DNA of 37,519 nucleotides from Sphingomonas sp. 37zxx (GTDB taxonomy: Bacteria > Pseudomonadota > Alphaproteobacteria > Sphingomonadales > Sphingomonadaceae), in the NCBI RefSeq assembly GCF_000786205.1, contig NZ_JROH01000013.1:1-37519 (forward strand). Direction: 5' to 3'. The notes under the pieces were generated by a model, which worked only from the letters and a program-made list of their open reading frames with translations, was not told the DNA's origin and searched no databases. Of the stretch, positions 7,701 to 15,306 are shown in pieces; position 1 is the first letter of the stretch; the number at the start of each line of letters is the position of its first letter. Both the position numbers and the translations under genes were made by a program.

Positions 7701-9309
7701 CCTTGGCGACGTAACGGGCATCCTCGACTTCGATTTCACCGACCTGAAGCTCTTCGTCACCGAGCCCGTGGCGTTGATCGACGATACCACACCCGAGCGT
7801 GAAACGACCACGATCATCAAGGACGCGCGCGCGCTGAGCTTCGCCACGTTCAACGTCGAAAATCTCGACCCCGGTGACGGTTCCGCCCGTTTCGCTGCCA
7901 TCGCCGATGCCATCGCCAACAACCTCAACGCGCCCGATATTCTGTCGATCGAGGAAATTCAGGACAATAATGGTGCGGCCACCGGCGATGGCACATCGCC
8001 CACCGGCAGCGATGCCGCACAAAGCTGGCAGATGCTGGTCGATGCGCTCAACGCTGCGACGGGCGAGCAGTATCAATGGGTCGATGAGCTGCCCGATTAC
8101 AACGCCGAGGGTGGTCAGCCGGGCGGCAACATCCGCGTCGGCTTTCTCTACAACACCAATCGGGTCCAGCTTGGCGATCTGGCCGCCGACGCCACGATTG
8201 AGGAGCGTCGCCAGTTCACCGATCGTATCGGCGACGGCACGCGCGACGCAGGCGATCGCATTGCCTTTGACGACAGCATGATTGCGGACCAGATCAATGC
8301 CGCGGACTGGTCGAATACCCGCAAATCGCTGCTCGCGCAGTTCACGTTCAATGGCAACGACGTGTTCGTCACCGCCAATCATCTGCCGGCAAAGGGGGGT
8401 AGCGGGCAATTTTGGCAGATCGACCAGGATTTGGCGGGCGGCGATCCTGTCAATAATGGCTGGGCCAAGCGCAACGAGGTGGCCGAGGATCTTTGGACGA
8501 TGCTCGACACCATCCAGCGCGCCGATAGCGGCAATCGAATCATCGCCGGCGGCGACTATAATGATTTTCAATTTTATCGTCCGCTCGAAGTGGCGACCGG
8601 ATATGTCGATGCCGATGGCAATGCACGGACCGGCGGGTCGCGTTTCGACAATTTGACCGTGACCAAGTTGAGCGAAGCCGAACGATATACCTACACCTTC
8701 GACGGGCGCTCACAGGCGATCGATCATGTGCTGGTCGATCAACAACTGGGGGCGGTCGCTGAATATGATGTCGTTCACATCAACACCGGATTTAACTCAC
8801 GCAGCGGCGAAAATCCGGCCCTGTCGGATCACGACCCGGCACTCGCACAGTTTGATTTCCGTGATTTCGCCGAAACGCTAAGCGGCCTGGCCGGGGACGA
8901 TGTGCTGCTTGGCTTTGGTGGCGACGACATCATCGATGGCGGGTCCGGACGCGACTGGATCGAGGGTGGCGCGGGCGATGACCGGCTGCGTGGCGGGGCC
9001 GATGGCGATGTCTTCTTCTTTGACAATCGCAGCGATACCGGGCGCGATATCGTTCTCGATTTCGATCGCGACGATCTGCTGGTGACCAGTGCGCCGATCT
9101 TCGATTCGAACCGTGACGGTACGATAGACTTCGGTCGCAATCGCGTTCTCGATCTCGCCGATGGCAGCACCTTAACCGTCCGCAGCGAAACGGGCGCAGC
9201 AATCCGTGCCCTCGAGTTTGACGGAACTGTCACTCGCGATGGCCTGACCTATTATGTCTATAGCCGTGTCGGATCGTCGGTGGGTGTCGACCATCTGTTT
9301 GGGGAATAG
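4756..9309 (+). CDS. giant secreted nuclease: Calx-beta, lamin-tail-like, EEP nuclease and RTX repeats
   Basis: A 1517-residue modular protein. In order: an N-terminal beta domain (1-170) starting GDIAIIGFGADTG; Calx-beta 1 (about 188-295, VSIDEGDSGTTAMTFTI); a lamin-tail-like domain (about 303-450, INEFHYDNSGGDLGEFVEI); Calx-beta 2 (475-585) and 3 (590-696); an OB-like domain (700-830); and an endonuclease/exonuclease/phosphatase (EEP) domain (about 1023-1370). EEP catalytic signatures are FATFNVENLD, SIEEIQDNNG, TANHLPAKGG, GGDYNDF and LSDHDPAL. RTX nonapeptides (GGAGDDRLRGG type, about 1375-1420) precede a C-terminal secretion domain. There is no signal peptide, as expected for type I secretion; no type I transporter is in the window. 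The architecture matches ExeM/NucH-like extracellular DNases that act on environmental or biofilm DNA. The start is set by AGGGG 8 nt upstream. Confidence 0.92.
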   Translation: MAQRGDIAIIGFGADTGVKSFAFVVLADLGGETIHFTDNGWTAAGTFRANEGTIAYTIPEGTPIGTVITISGLTGQFNPSTTGDQILAYVGDASAPIFLFAVDFADGNASFAGDATNANTSAVPRGLVEGVDALAFGADNAAYNGPVSGTADQLRAAIADRANWVENDTAGVAYPASFSVATGLPGSFTVADVSIDEGDSGTTAMTFTIERIGGSAGTATIDFSASLGTAQSNDFAGALPSGTLSFADGVTSQTVTIQIAGETLVEDNETVTLTLSNATGGATIDRAVATGTIANDDVSVGGADPFINEFHYDNSGGDLGEFVEIAGVAGTDLTGWQIILYNGNPAQRTVYNTITLSGIIPDQANGFGTISVSYPANGLQNGNPGGTEPDGIALVRPDNSVAEFISYEGSFTAANGPAAGLTSVDVGVSEDGTQNGTSIGRVGTGTQAADFTWALIGGDTPGGINAGQGFIAAAPRVTIGDVRIEEGDSGVRTLAFTVIRSGGLEAFTVGYATAPGTATPGEDYVATSGTVSFEENQTTARVEIALIGDTLIEGDETFFLNLSNPTNGAILDDAQAEAVILNDDGLAANLSIGDASVLEGNSGETVMSFTITRSGSMGAVSVAYQTVNGTAVAGSDYGAASGVVSFAEGQSSATIDIIVNGDTNRERDETFAVELFDPSQGAAIANGSGTGTIISDDFFRISDVQGSAHFSPILAAEGNFAFNSMSMTIVTVQAVVTAVDGTGTRQGFYLMEEANDWDSSPLTSEGIFVMTRNDANVGTTLNAFAPDLQVGDVVTVTARVMEYQAFGNLPRTMLVDTLGYDIVSRGAALPEYVLDGTAGRAIPNAILTSENPDYLDSGDGTGFDPATEALDFFETVEGMRITIPDMVVADGFVSVSGGDPFFKAYSTVHANADQINDRGGYTIAGDPPLSPPDTETPLDDTRQGGSYLHDGDINPDIIELDFSDFAISAPAGLAEAVSMGDSLGDVTGILDFDFTDLKLFVTEPVALIDDTTPERETTTIIKDARALSFATFNVENLDPGDGSARFAAIADAIANNLNAPDILSIEEIQDNNGAATGDGTSPTGSDAAQSWQMLVDALNAATGEQYQWVDELPDYNAEGGQPGGNIRVGFLYNTNRVQLGDLAADATIEERRQFTDRIGDGTRDAGDRIAFDDSMIADQINAADWSNTRKSLLAQFTFNGNDVFVTANHLPAKGGSGQFWQIDQDLAGGDPVNNGWAKRNEVAEDLWTMLDTIQRADSGNRIIAGGDYNDFQFYRPLEVATGYVDADGNARTGGSRFDNLTVTKLSEAERYTYTFDGRSQAIDHVLVDQQLGAVAEYDVVHINTGFNSRSGENPALSDHDPALAQFDFRDFAETLSGLAGDDVLLGFGGDDIIDGGSGRDWIEGGAGDDRLRGGADGDVFFFDNRSDTGRDIVLDFDRDDLLVTSAPIFDSNRDGTIDFGRNRVLDLADGSTLTVRSETGAAIRALEFDGTVTRDGLTYYVYSRVGSSVGVDHLFGE

Positions 9310-9317
9310 ACGATCAA

Positions 9318-9346
9318 GCCGCCGGGCCTTTGACTGGCCCGGCGGC
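9318..9346 (+). terminator. strong hairpin after the nuclease gene
   Basis: GCCGCCGGGCC pairs perfectly with GGCCCGGCGGC over 11 bp around a 7-nt loop, starting 8 nt after the nuclease stop codon. It is followed by ATAAATAA rather than a U-tract, so it is a terminator or 3'-end stabiliser of uncertain efficiency. The remaining intergenic sequence up to 9554 shows no gene I can support. Confidence 0.65.
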
Positions 9347-9554
9347 ATAAATAACGGTATTGAATAACAATTCGCGTCGACCCAGACGCATGACACCCGC
9401 CCCGCCCCGACCACAACCGATACCATCAGGCTATTTGGTTTGAGTAACGGCGATGGAATCCCTGCTCCGCAACCTGCGGTAAACCCGCATAGTGAGTAGG
9501 TTTAGAATACGGCATGAGCCCGTCAGGCCGAGGTCAGGATCATCCTGCATAGCT

Positions 9555-9571
9555 GTCTCCTGAAAGGAGAC
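9555..9571 (+). promoter_or_regulatory. hairpin occluding the ribosome binding site of the cytochrome gene
   Basis: GTCTCCT and AGGAGAC are perfect 7-bp inverted arms with a GAA loop. The right arm contains the Shine-Dalgarno AGGAGA, whose spacing to the ATG at 9577 is ideal. In RNA the ribosome binding site would be buried in a stem, which suggests translational control, for example by temperature, a protein or a small RNA. The three-base loop is tight, so the outer pairs matter most. Confidence 0.55.
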
Positions 9572-9576
9572 CGAAT

Positions 9577-10290
9577 ATGAACCGAGCAACGATTGCGGCG
9601 CCGACCATCCCGAAGACCATTGGGGTCTGGGATCTGCCGGTGCGGCTATTCCACTGGCTGCTGGTGGCGATCATCCTTGTCTCGTTCCTGTCCGCCGAGG
9701 AGGATAGCGGCCTTGCCGCCTGGCATTTTCCCGCGGGATGGATCGCGGCGGTGCTGATTGCATTTCGCCTCGCATGGGGATTTGTCGGCGGCGAGCACGC
9801 GCGGTTTGCCGGTTTTCTGAAGCCCGCACGGCTGGCGCATCATATCGGCGGCTTGTTTTCGGGTAAGCCGGAACGGTCGATCGGTCATAACGCGCTGGGC
9901 GGCATGGCGATCGTCGCACTTCTCGGGACGGTCGCGGGCATTATCTACACCGGTGCCACGATGCAGGGCGATGCGGGGGAGGAACTGCACGAGACGCTTG
10001 GCAACATCCTGCTCGGCCTGATCGCGCTGCATGTCGTCGGCGTGGTCGTGATGTCGCTGCTCACGAAGGACAATCTGGTCGCGGCGTTCATAACCGGTCG
10101 AAAGCGTGCCGATTTACATCCCGGCATGCCCGACGCCCGGCCACCTGCCCGGTTAGCAGTCCCGGTCGCGGCGCTGGCAATAGGGGCCGCAGCCTATGGC
10201 GTCACACTGATCGATCCGGTCGGGTTCAACCCCGGCGCACATGCACAGGGCGAAACGACTGGCGACAAAGGAGAGGGCAGCGATGACTAG
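9577..10290 (+). CDS. cytochrome b561-like di-haem membrane protein
   Basis: A protein of 237 residues with the bacterial b561/Ni-Fe-hydrogenase b-subunit fold. WDLPVRLFHWLLVAIILVSF gives the first membrane helix with a haem-ligand-type His (RLFHW). Helices near residues 50-70 (FPAGWIAAVLIAFRLAWGFVGG), 105-125 and 145-165 follow, with further His candidates in LAHHIGG, ELHETLG and ALHVVG. The C-terminal part carries another hydrophobic helix and a short acidic periplasmic tail. By family it transfers electrons across or within the inner membrane, often to soluble cytochromes or metal acceptors; the partner is unknown. Its stop overlaps the VIT gene by 8 nt, so translation is probably coupled. 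A hairpin covers its ribosome binding site. Confidence 0.88.
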   Translation: MNRATIAAPTIPKTIGVWDLPVRLFHWLLVAIILVSFLSAEEDSGLAAWHFPAGWIAAVLIAFRLAWGFVGGEHARFAGFLKPARLAHHIGGLFSGKPERSIGHNALGGMAIVALLGTVAGIIYTGATMQGDAGEELHETLGNILLGLIALHVVGVVVMSLLTKDNLVAAFITGRKRADLHPGMPDARPPARLAVPVAALAIGAAAYGVTLIDPVGFNPGAHAQGETTGDKGEGSDD

Positions 10291-10984
10291 ACTGGCCATG
10301 CACCACGAACGGCACCTGATGTCGCGCGTGGGGTGGCTGCGTGCCGCAGTGCTGGGGGCGAATGACGGCATCGTCTCGACCGCCAGCTTGATTATCGGCG
10401 TTGCCGCAGCGGCTGCCCCGCCCGCGGACATATTGATCGCGGGCACGGCGGGGCTGGTCGCCGGTGCGATGTCGATGGCGGCGGGCGAATATGTCTCGGT
10501 CAGCTCGCAATCGGATACCGAACAGGCCGATCTGGCGCGCGAGCGGACCGAGTTGGCCGACGATGTCGATGCCGAGATCGATGAACTCGCGGGAATTTAT
10601 GAACGGCGCGGCGTCGATCGCGCGACCGCCGAAACCGTCGCCCGCCAATTAATGGCCAAGGATGCGTTGGCGGCGCATGCACGCGACGAACTGGGCATTT
10701 CGGACATGACGACGGCGCGGCCCGTTCAGGCGGCGCTTACCTCGGCGGCAACCTTCACCGCGGGTGCGGCCCTGCCGCTGGCGATCGTCCTCATCGCACC
10801 AGCAGCTTTGCTGGTCGGAGCCGTTGCAATAGCCTCGCTCGCCTTCCTCGCGCTGCTCGGTGCGCTTGGCGCCGGCGCGGGCGGTGCGCCGATCATGGCA
10901 TCGACCATCCGCGTTACCTTTTGGGGGGCATTGGCGATGGCGCTTACGGCTGGCATCGGAAGGCTGGTCGGTACGGCCGTGTGA
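10283..10984 (+). CDS. VIT/CCC1-family iron/manganese transporter
   Basis: A 233-residue membrane protein. The family signature WLRAAVLGANDGIVSTASL is at about residues 16-34. GLVAGAMSMAAGEYVSVSSQ follows, then an acidic cytoplasmic segment (about 75-140, rich in Glu/Asp, likely the metal-binding domain) and three C-terminal hydrophobic helices. By family it moves Fe2+ or Mn2+ out of the cytoplasm. The ATG at 10283 has GGAGAGGG upstream and overlaps the end of the cytochrome gene by 8 nt. That pairing invites the idea that the cytochrome supplies reduced iron or redox input, but this is inference. Confidence 0.92.
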   Translation: MTRLAMHHERHLMSRVGWLRAAVLGANDGIVSTASLIIGVAAAAAPPADILIAGTAGLVAGAMSMAAGEYVSVSSQSDTEQADLARERTELADDVDAEIDELAGIYERRGVDRATAETVARQLMAKDALAAHARDELGISDMTTARPVQAALTSAATFTAGAALPLAIVLIAPAALLVGAVAIASLAFLALLGALGAGAGGAPIMASTIRVTFWGALAMALTAGIGRLVGTAV

Positions 10985-10992
10985 CGACCATT

Positions 10993-11006
10993 CCGCCAAA
11001 GGGCGG
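10993..11006 (+). terminator. small hairpin after the VIT gene
   Basis: CCGCC and GGCGG form a 5-bp stem with an AAAG loop, 9 nt after the VIT stop codon. It is followed by CCCCC rather than U residues, so it is a weak candidate for a 3'-end signal of the cytochrome-VIT unit. Confidence 0.3.
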
Positions 11007-11209
11007 CCCCCAAATTCAGGCGGCAAGCATTGGCTGTCGGCGGCTCAATCACTGTTGATCGCGGCCGCAAAGCGAAACGCTGTCTGACAATGGCTGAATC
11101 CAGGCTCTAGCGTTTACACGGCGGCTCGTTAACATGGGGCGGCGGCTGCCCGGCGGGCGGCATGGATCGCGGTCGACGCGACTTGATAAGGGCCGGGGGT
11201 ATCACGCGA

Positions 11210-11830
11210 ATGCTGGCGTCGTTTTTGGCACCTGAATATGCGCCATTCGCGATCGCGCTGGCGGTGATGATCGGTATCGGCCTGATCGAGGGCATCGGGC
11301 TGGGGCTTGGTCATTTCGACCTCGAAACCGGTATCGATGGCGATGCGGAAGGCTCCAGCCTGCTCGGCTGGTTCGGGCTTAGCGGCGAACTGCCGATCCT
11401 GATCTGGCTGACCTCGTTGCTCGGCTGCTTCACCCTGTCGGGCGTCGCGATTCAACAGGGCGCGACGTCCTTGCTGGGCGAACCGCTGCATTGGGGCCTT
11501 GCCGTCGGTGGCGCGGTGCTGATCGGTGCGGTCCTCAACGGCTTTGCCGCCAACGGGCTGGCGCGGATCATGCCGGGATATGAATCAACCGTCATCTCGT
11601 CCGACGATTTGCTTCGGCAACGCGGCCGGATTCTGGAGGGCGCGGCGCGGCGGGGGCATCCCGCGCGCGCGAAAATCGTCGATCATCACGGGCAGGCGCA
11701 TTTCGTCATGGTCGAACCGCACGACGATGGCGGCATGATCCGGCAGGGGCAGACCGCGCTGCTGGTCAGGCGAAAAGGCGGCATTTTCTATGCCTTGCCC
11801 GACGATGACACCGTACTGCAATCGATCTGA
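11210..11830 (+). CDS. YqiJ-like inner-membrane protein with OB-fold tail (flotillin partner)
   Basis: From the ATG at 11210 it encodes 206 residues, close to the ~209 of E. coli YqiJ; an in-frame ATG at 11162 would add 16 mostly charged residues and is less likely. A hydrophobic helix spans about residues 8-32 (IALAVMIGIGLIEGIGLGL). Two more lie near 62-85 and 97-118. A soluble C-terminal beta domain (about 135-206) resembles the OB fold of NfeD-like proteins. By family these act with flotillins in membrane microdomain organisation. The flotillin gene begins about 36 nt downstream, so this is a yqiJ-yqiK-type pair. GGGGG about 10 nt upstream is a poor ribosome binding site. Confidence 0.85.
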   Translation: MLASFLAPEYAPFAIALAVMIGIGLIEGIGLGLGHFDLETGIDGDAEGSSLLGWFGLSGELPILIWLTSLLGCFTLSGVAIQQGATSLLGEPLHWGLAVGGAVLIGAVLNGFAANGLARIMPGYESTVISSDDLLRQRGRILEGAARRGHPARAKIVDHHGQAHFVMVEPHDDGGMIRQGQTALLVRRKGGIFYALPDDDTVLQSI

Positions 11831-11866
11831 TCTATCGTCATGATTCAGTCTTTGGGGAGGCCATTG

Positions 11867-13630
11867 GTGCCAGCATCACTTGTTACCGTCATGATCTATG
11901 CCGGCACCATCCTGTTCGCGCTCGTCGTGATCGGCATCATCCTCACGCGCCTCTATCGCCGCGCTACCAAGGACGTGGCGCTGATCCGCACCGGCTTTAG
12001 CGGGGAGAAAGTCGTGCTCAACGGCGGCATCATGGTGATACCGGTGCTGCATGAGCTGATGCAGGTTCGCCTGACGACGGTGAAGCTCGAGGTATCGCGG
12101 CTCAACAAGGACGCGCTGATCACGCTCGACAAGCTGCGGGTCGATGTCGTCGGGCTGTTCCATATCAAGGTGAAGCCCGACGCGGAATCGATCGCCGCCG
12201 CCGCGCAGACGCTTGGCGATTCGGTGAACAGCCCCGATGCGGTGAAGTCGCTGCTCGACGGCAAGCTGGTGTCGGCGCTGCGTTCGGTCGCCGCGACCAT
12301 GACGATGGAGCATCTCCACGCCAACCGGGCCGATTTCATCCAAAAGGTGCAGGAGGCGCTGATGACCGACCTGGACATGAACGGATTCCAGCTTGAATCG
12401 GTCAGCATCACGCATTTCGACCAGACCGCCTTTGAGCATTTCAACGAAAACAACGCATTCGACGCCGAGGGTCTGACCGTGCTGACCCGCACGATCGAAG
12501 AGCGCAAGAAGATCCGCAACGACATCGTCGCGACCAACCGGGTCGAGATCGAGCAGCGGAATCTGGATGCCAACAACCAGTCGCTCGAAATCGCGCAGGC
12601 CGCAGAGCAGGCGCGGCTGTTGCAGGAACAGACGCTGGCGGCGCGCCGCGCTGAACAGGCGACCGCGATCGCAACGGCTGAGGCCGAACAAACCCGCCTT
12701 GCCGAAATTGCGCGGATCACCGCAATGCAGGCGCAGACCGTGGCGCAGACCGAAGCCGACAAGGTCATCCAGACCGCGACGATTGCGCGCGACGGCGCGA
12801 TCCAGACCGCGACGATCGAACGCGACCGGACGATCGAAATCGCGCGCATCACCACTGCGGTGCAAACCGCGCAAAAGTCCGAAGAGGAATCGACCGCCGC
12901 CGCCGCCGCCAACGAAGCGCGCGCGCTTGCCGTTCGCGCCGAGGAAAGTGTCGCCACCGCCAAGGCCACCGAAATCGCCAACCGCAACAAGAATGTCGCG
13001 GTCATCGCCGCCACGCAGCGCGCGCAGGAAGAAGCGGTGGGCATCACCGTCGCCGCGACAGCCGAGAAGGAAGCCGCCGAAGCGCGAGCAAGCGCAATGC
13101 GAACCGAAGCCACCGCAGAAGCCGACGCCGAAAAGGCGCGAGCCGAAGGGCGCGAGGCGGCGTTCAAGGTCGATGCCGCCGGTCAGGCCTCGCTCAACGA
13201 AGCGACCAACCTTTTGAATGACAAGCAGACCGCGTTGCTGGTGCGCCGTGCGATGCTAGAGGCGCTGCCAGCGATCATCGCAGCGGCAAGCAAGCCGATG
13301 GAAAATATCGACAAGATCAGCATCCTCGATGCTCGTGGGCTGCATGGCGACAATGGGGGTGATGCCGGTGCCACCGCTGGCCACAGCAACCTTGCCGATG
13401 CCGCGGTCGCTGCGGCGATGCGTTATCGCGTCGGCGGGCCATTGATCGATGGCTTGATGGCCGAATTGGGCATGGATGGCGGGTCGCTCAACGGCTTGCT
13501 CGCCGGAAGCGGCTCAGCAGCGAACGTGGTGCAGCCGCCGGTGCAATCGAATGGTGCCCTGCCGCCTGCCACGTCGAGCGCGATGCACGCCAATGGCGGC
13601 GCGGCCCCCGCATCGGGTTCGGCTGGCTGA
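11867..13630 (+). CDS. flotillin-family (YqiK-like) SPFH protein
   Basis: An N-terminal membrane anchor (VTVMIYAGTILFALVVIGII) is followed by an SPFH/band-7 domain (about 35-200), including FSGEKVVLNGGIMVIPVLHE and SVSITHFDQTAFEHFNENN. A long Ala/Glu/Arg-rich coiled coil (about 215-450) and a flotillin C-terminus (NDKQTALLVRRAMLEALPAI) come next, ending in a Gly/Ala-rich tail. By family it oligomerises at the inner membrane and scaffolds lipid microdomains. I choose the GTG at 11867 (587 residues) because GGGGAGG lies exactly 6 nt upstream. The ATG at 11840 would place that ribosome binding site inside the gene. It pairs with the YqiJ-like gene just upstream. Confidence 0.92.
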   Translation: MPASLVTVMIYAGTILFALVVIGIILTRLYRRATKDVALIRTGFSGEKVVLNGGIMVIPVLHELMQVRLTTVKLEVSRLNKDALITLDKLRVDVVGLFHIKVKPDAESIAAAAQTLGDSVNSPDAVKSLLDGKLVSALRSVAATMTMEHLHANRADFIQKVQEALMTDLDMNGFQLESVSITHFDQTAFEHFNENNAFDAEGLTVLTRTIEERKKIRNDIVATNRVEIEQRNLDANNQSLEIAQAAEQARLLQEQTLAARRAEQATAIATAEAEQTRLAEIARITAMQAQTVAQTEADKVIQTATIARDGAIQTATIERDRTIEIARITTAVQTAQKSEEESTAAAAANEARALAVRAEESVATAKATEIANRNKNVAVIAATQRAQEEAVGITVAATAEKEAAEARASAMRTEATAEADAEKARAEGREAAFKVDAAGQASLNEATNLLNDKQTALLVRRAMLEALPAIIAAASKPMENIDKISILDARGLHGDNGGDAGATAGHSNLADAAVAAAMRYRVGGPLIDGLMAELGMDGGSLNGLLAGSGSAANVVQPPVQSNGALPPATSSAMHANGGAAPASGSAG

Positions 13631-13794
13631 ATCAGAATAATGCGATAGCCTGAACAGGCCCGCGCTGGTCCTGTATTCGCCACGCCCTCGACTGCGCCGC
13701 GTTGCCGCTCCACTGCTCAAGCCACCAATTCCATCCTTGCGGCACAGAGTTTTACCGCTACCAATACCCAATAAGAATCAGGGAGAGGACCAAG

Positions 13795-15123
13795 ATGACC
13801 ACCAGCTTCGATCGCCGCAGCCTGCTGGTCGGTGGCCTCGCCGCATCCGCCGCCACCGTCATGCCGCTCAGCGAAGCCTTTGCGCAGCGCCGGCGTACCA
13901 CCTCTGCCAATGACAAGGTTCAGGTGGGCCTGATCGGGTGCAAGGGCATGGGCTGGTCCAACCTGACCGCCATGTGCAAGGGGGCCGATGTGACGCCCGT
14001 CGCGCTTTGCGACGTCGATGCCAAAGTCCTGGCCCAGCGCGGCGGCGAACTGAAGGAAGCGTCGGGTCGCGCGCCGCGGCTGTATGACGATTATCGCCGC
14101 ATGCTCGACGATAAATCGGTGGATGCGGTGATCATCGCCACCCCCGATCACTGGCACGCGCTCCAGCTGATCGACACGATGTCGGCGGGCAAGGATTCCT
14201 ATTGCGAAAAGCCGCTCGGCAATTCGATCGCCGAATGTCGCGCGATGGTCGCCGCCAAACAGCGCCATGATCGCGTGGTCCAGGTCGGCCAGTGGCAGCG
14301 CAGCAATCAGCATTGGGCCGATGCCATCGCGCATGTCCATGCCGGCGGCATCGGCCGCGTGCGCAAGGTGAAGGCATGGGCCTATATGGGCTGGATGAAG
14401 CGCGTCGCGCCCCAGCCGGACCAGGCGCCGCCGCCGGGCGTCGATTATGACCGCTGGCTCGGCCCGGCACAGCAGCGCGCGTTCAACCCCAACCGATTCC
14501 ACTTCAGCTGGCGCTGGTATTGGGATTATGCTGGCGGCCTGATGACCGATTGGGGCGTCCACCTGATGGACATCGCTTTGCTGGGCATGAAGGCACAGGT
14601 GCCAAGCGCGGTCAGTTCGCTCGGCGGTGCCTATGGCTATCCCGATTCGGCCATGCAGACACCCGACACCCAGACCGCGCTGTATGATTTTGGCGACTAT
14701 TCGGTGGAATGGGAACATGCCGTCGGCATCAGTCATGGGCCATTTGGTGGCCGGGATCACGGCGTGGCGTTTGTCGGCGAGACCGGCACGCTGGTGGTCG
14801 ATCGCGGCCAGTGGCGCGTCTTGCCGGAAATGAGCAACGACAAGCCGCTGACTCGGGAAATCCCGATCACGCCCGCGACCGATAAGGGGCTTGATCGGCA
14901 CACGGCGGATTTCATCGCCTGTGTGAAGGATCGCGCCCGCACTCCCGCCTGCCCCATCGAATCAGCCGCCAACACCGCCATCGTCTGTCAGATGGGCAAC
15001 ATCGCATGGCGTACCGGGCGCAAGGTCGAATGGGACGCGGTGGCGGGCCAGTTCAAGGGCGATGCCGAGGCCAACGCGCTGATCACCCCCCAATATCGCG
15101 CCCCCTATCGCCTGCTGATTTAG
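13795..15123 (+). CDS. Tat-exported Gfo/Idh/MocA-family oxidoreductase
   Basis: A protein of 442 residues. A twin-arginine leader (DRRSLLVGGLAASAATV, cleavage after FAQ or AFA near residue 30) is followed by a Rossmann domain starting KVQVGLIGCKGMGW. The family motif EKPLGNSIAE contains the conserved Lys of the E-K-P signature. The substrate-side beta domain carries DWGVHLMDIALLGM, with the conserved Asp/His pair. Family members oxidise or otherwise act on sugars and cyclitols with NAD(P); Tat-exported ones carry their cofactor out folded, and some are glycosidases rather than simple dehydrogenases. GGGAGAGG upstream sets the start. The neighbours (EEP phosphatase, transporter, receptor, phytase) hint at a cyclitol or sugar-phosphate role, which is inference. 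Confidence 0.92.
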   Translation: MTTSFDRRSLLVGGLAASAATVMPLSEAFAQRRRTTSANDKVQVGLIGCKGMGWSNLTAMCKGADVTPVALCDVDAKVLAQRGGELKEASGRAPRLYDDYRRMLDDKSVDAVIIATPDHWHALQLIDTMSAGKDSYCEKPLGNSIAECRAMVAAKQRHDRVVQVGQWQRSNQHWADAIAHVHAGGIGRVRKVKAWAYMGWMKRVAPQPDQAPPPGVDYDRWLGPAQQRAFNPNRFHFSWRWYWDYAGGLMTDWGVHLMDIALLGMKAQVPSAVSSLGGAYGYPDSAMQTPDTQTALYDFGDYSVEWEHAVGISHGPFGGRDHGVAFVGETGTLVVDRGQWRVLPEMSNDKPLTREIPITPATDKGLDRHTADFIACVKDRARTPACPIESAANTAIVCQMGNIAWRTGRKVEWDAVAGQFKGDAEANALITPQYRAPYRLLI

Positions 15124-15137
15124 ATGCGGCCAGCCGC

Positions 15138-15216
15138 CTAGTGGATTGATTTTGACATTCGCATCCCGCCTGCGGCACGCTCTCGCTGCGAATGTCAAAA
15201 TCATAAAATCCACTAG
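15138..15216. repeat. CTAG-ended hairpin element, copy 1
   Basis: The arms at 15138-15163 and 15187-15216 are reverse complements over 26 bp except for a 4-nt bulge in the right arm; the loop is 23 nt. The arms begin CTAGTGGATT and contain GATTTTGACATTCGCA. It starts 14 nt after the oxidoreductase stop. Copy 2 follows 13 nt later with the same outer CTAGTGG and a similar core. The pair separates two convergent genes and may terminate both, but the shared design suggests a dispersed repeat family such as a REP or MITE. Confidence 0.8.
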
Positions 15217-15229
15217 AATCACATAATTG

Positions 15230-15306
15230 CTAGTGGCCCTGGAGATTCTGACATTTGCTCCTGACTGAGCCGAAGGGGGTAGCAAATGTCAGAATCGGAC
15301 CACTAG
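15230..15306. repeat. CTAG-ended hairpin element, copy 2
   Basis: The arms at 15230-15259 and 15281-15306 match over CTAGTGG, two further bases and GATTCTGACATTTGCT. This time the 4-nt bulge is in the left arm; the loop is 21 nt. Of the 16-base core, 13 positions equal those of copy 1 and the terminal 7 bases are identical. The last bases provide the stop codon (TAG) of the leftward EEP gene, so the element abuts that coding sequence exactly. Confidence 0.8.

Noticed and set aside
12890..12915. GCC triplet run as a microsatellite
   Set aside because: It encodes an Ala stretch in the flotillin coiled coil and is ordinary for GC-rich DNA.
11953..13167. Minus-strand frame of 404 codons opposite the flotillin gene
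   Set aside because: The Ser/Ala/Arg-rich product is the antisense of the flotillin coiled coil.
13640..13680. Weak hairpin after the flotillin gene as a terminator
   Set aside because: The stem is about 5 bp plus a bulged pair with no U-tract, too weak to list.
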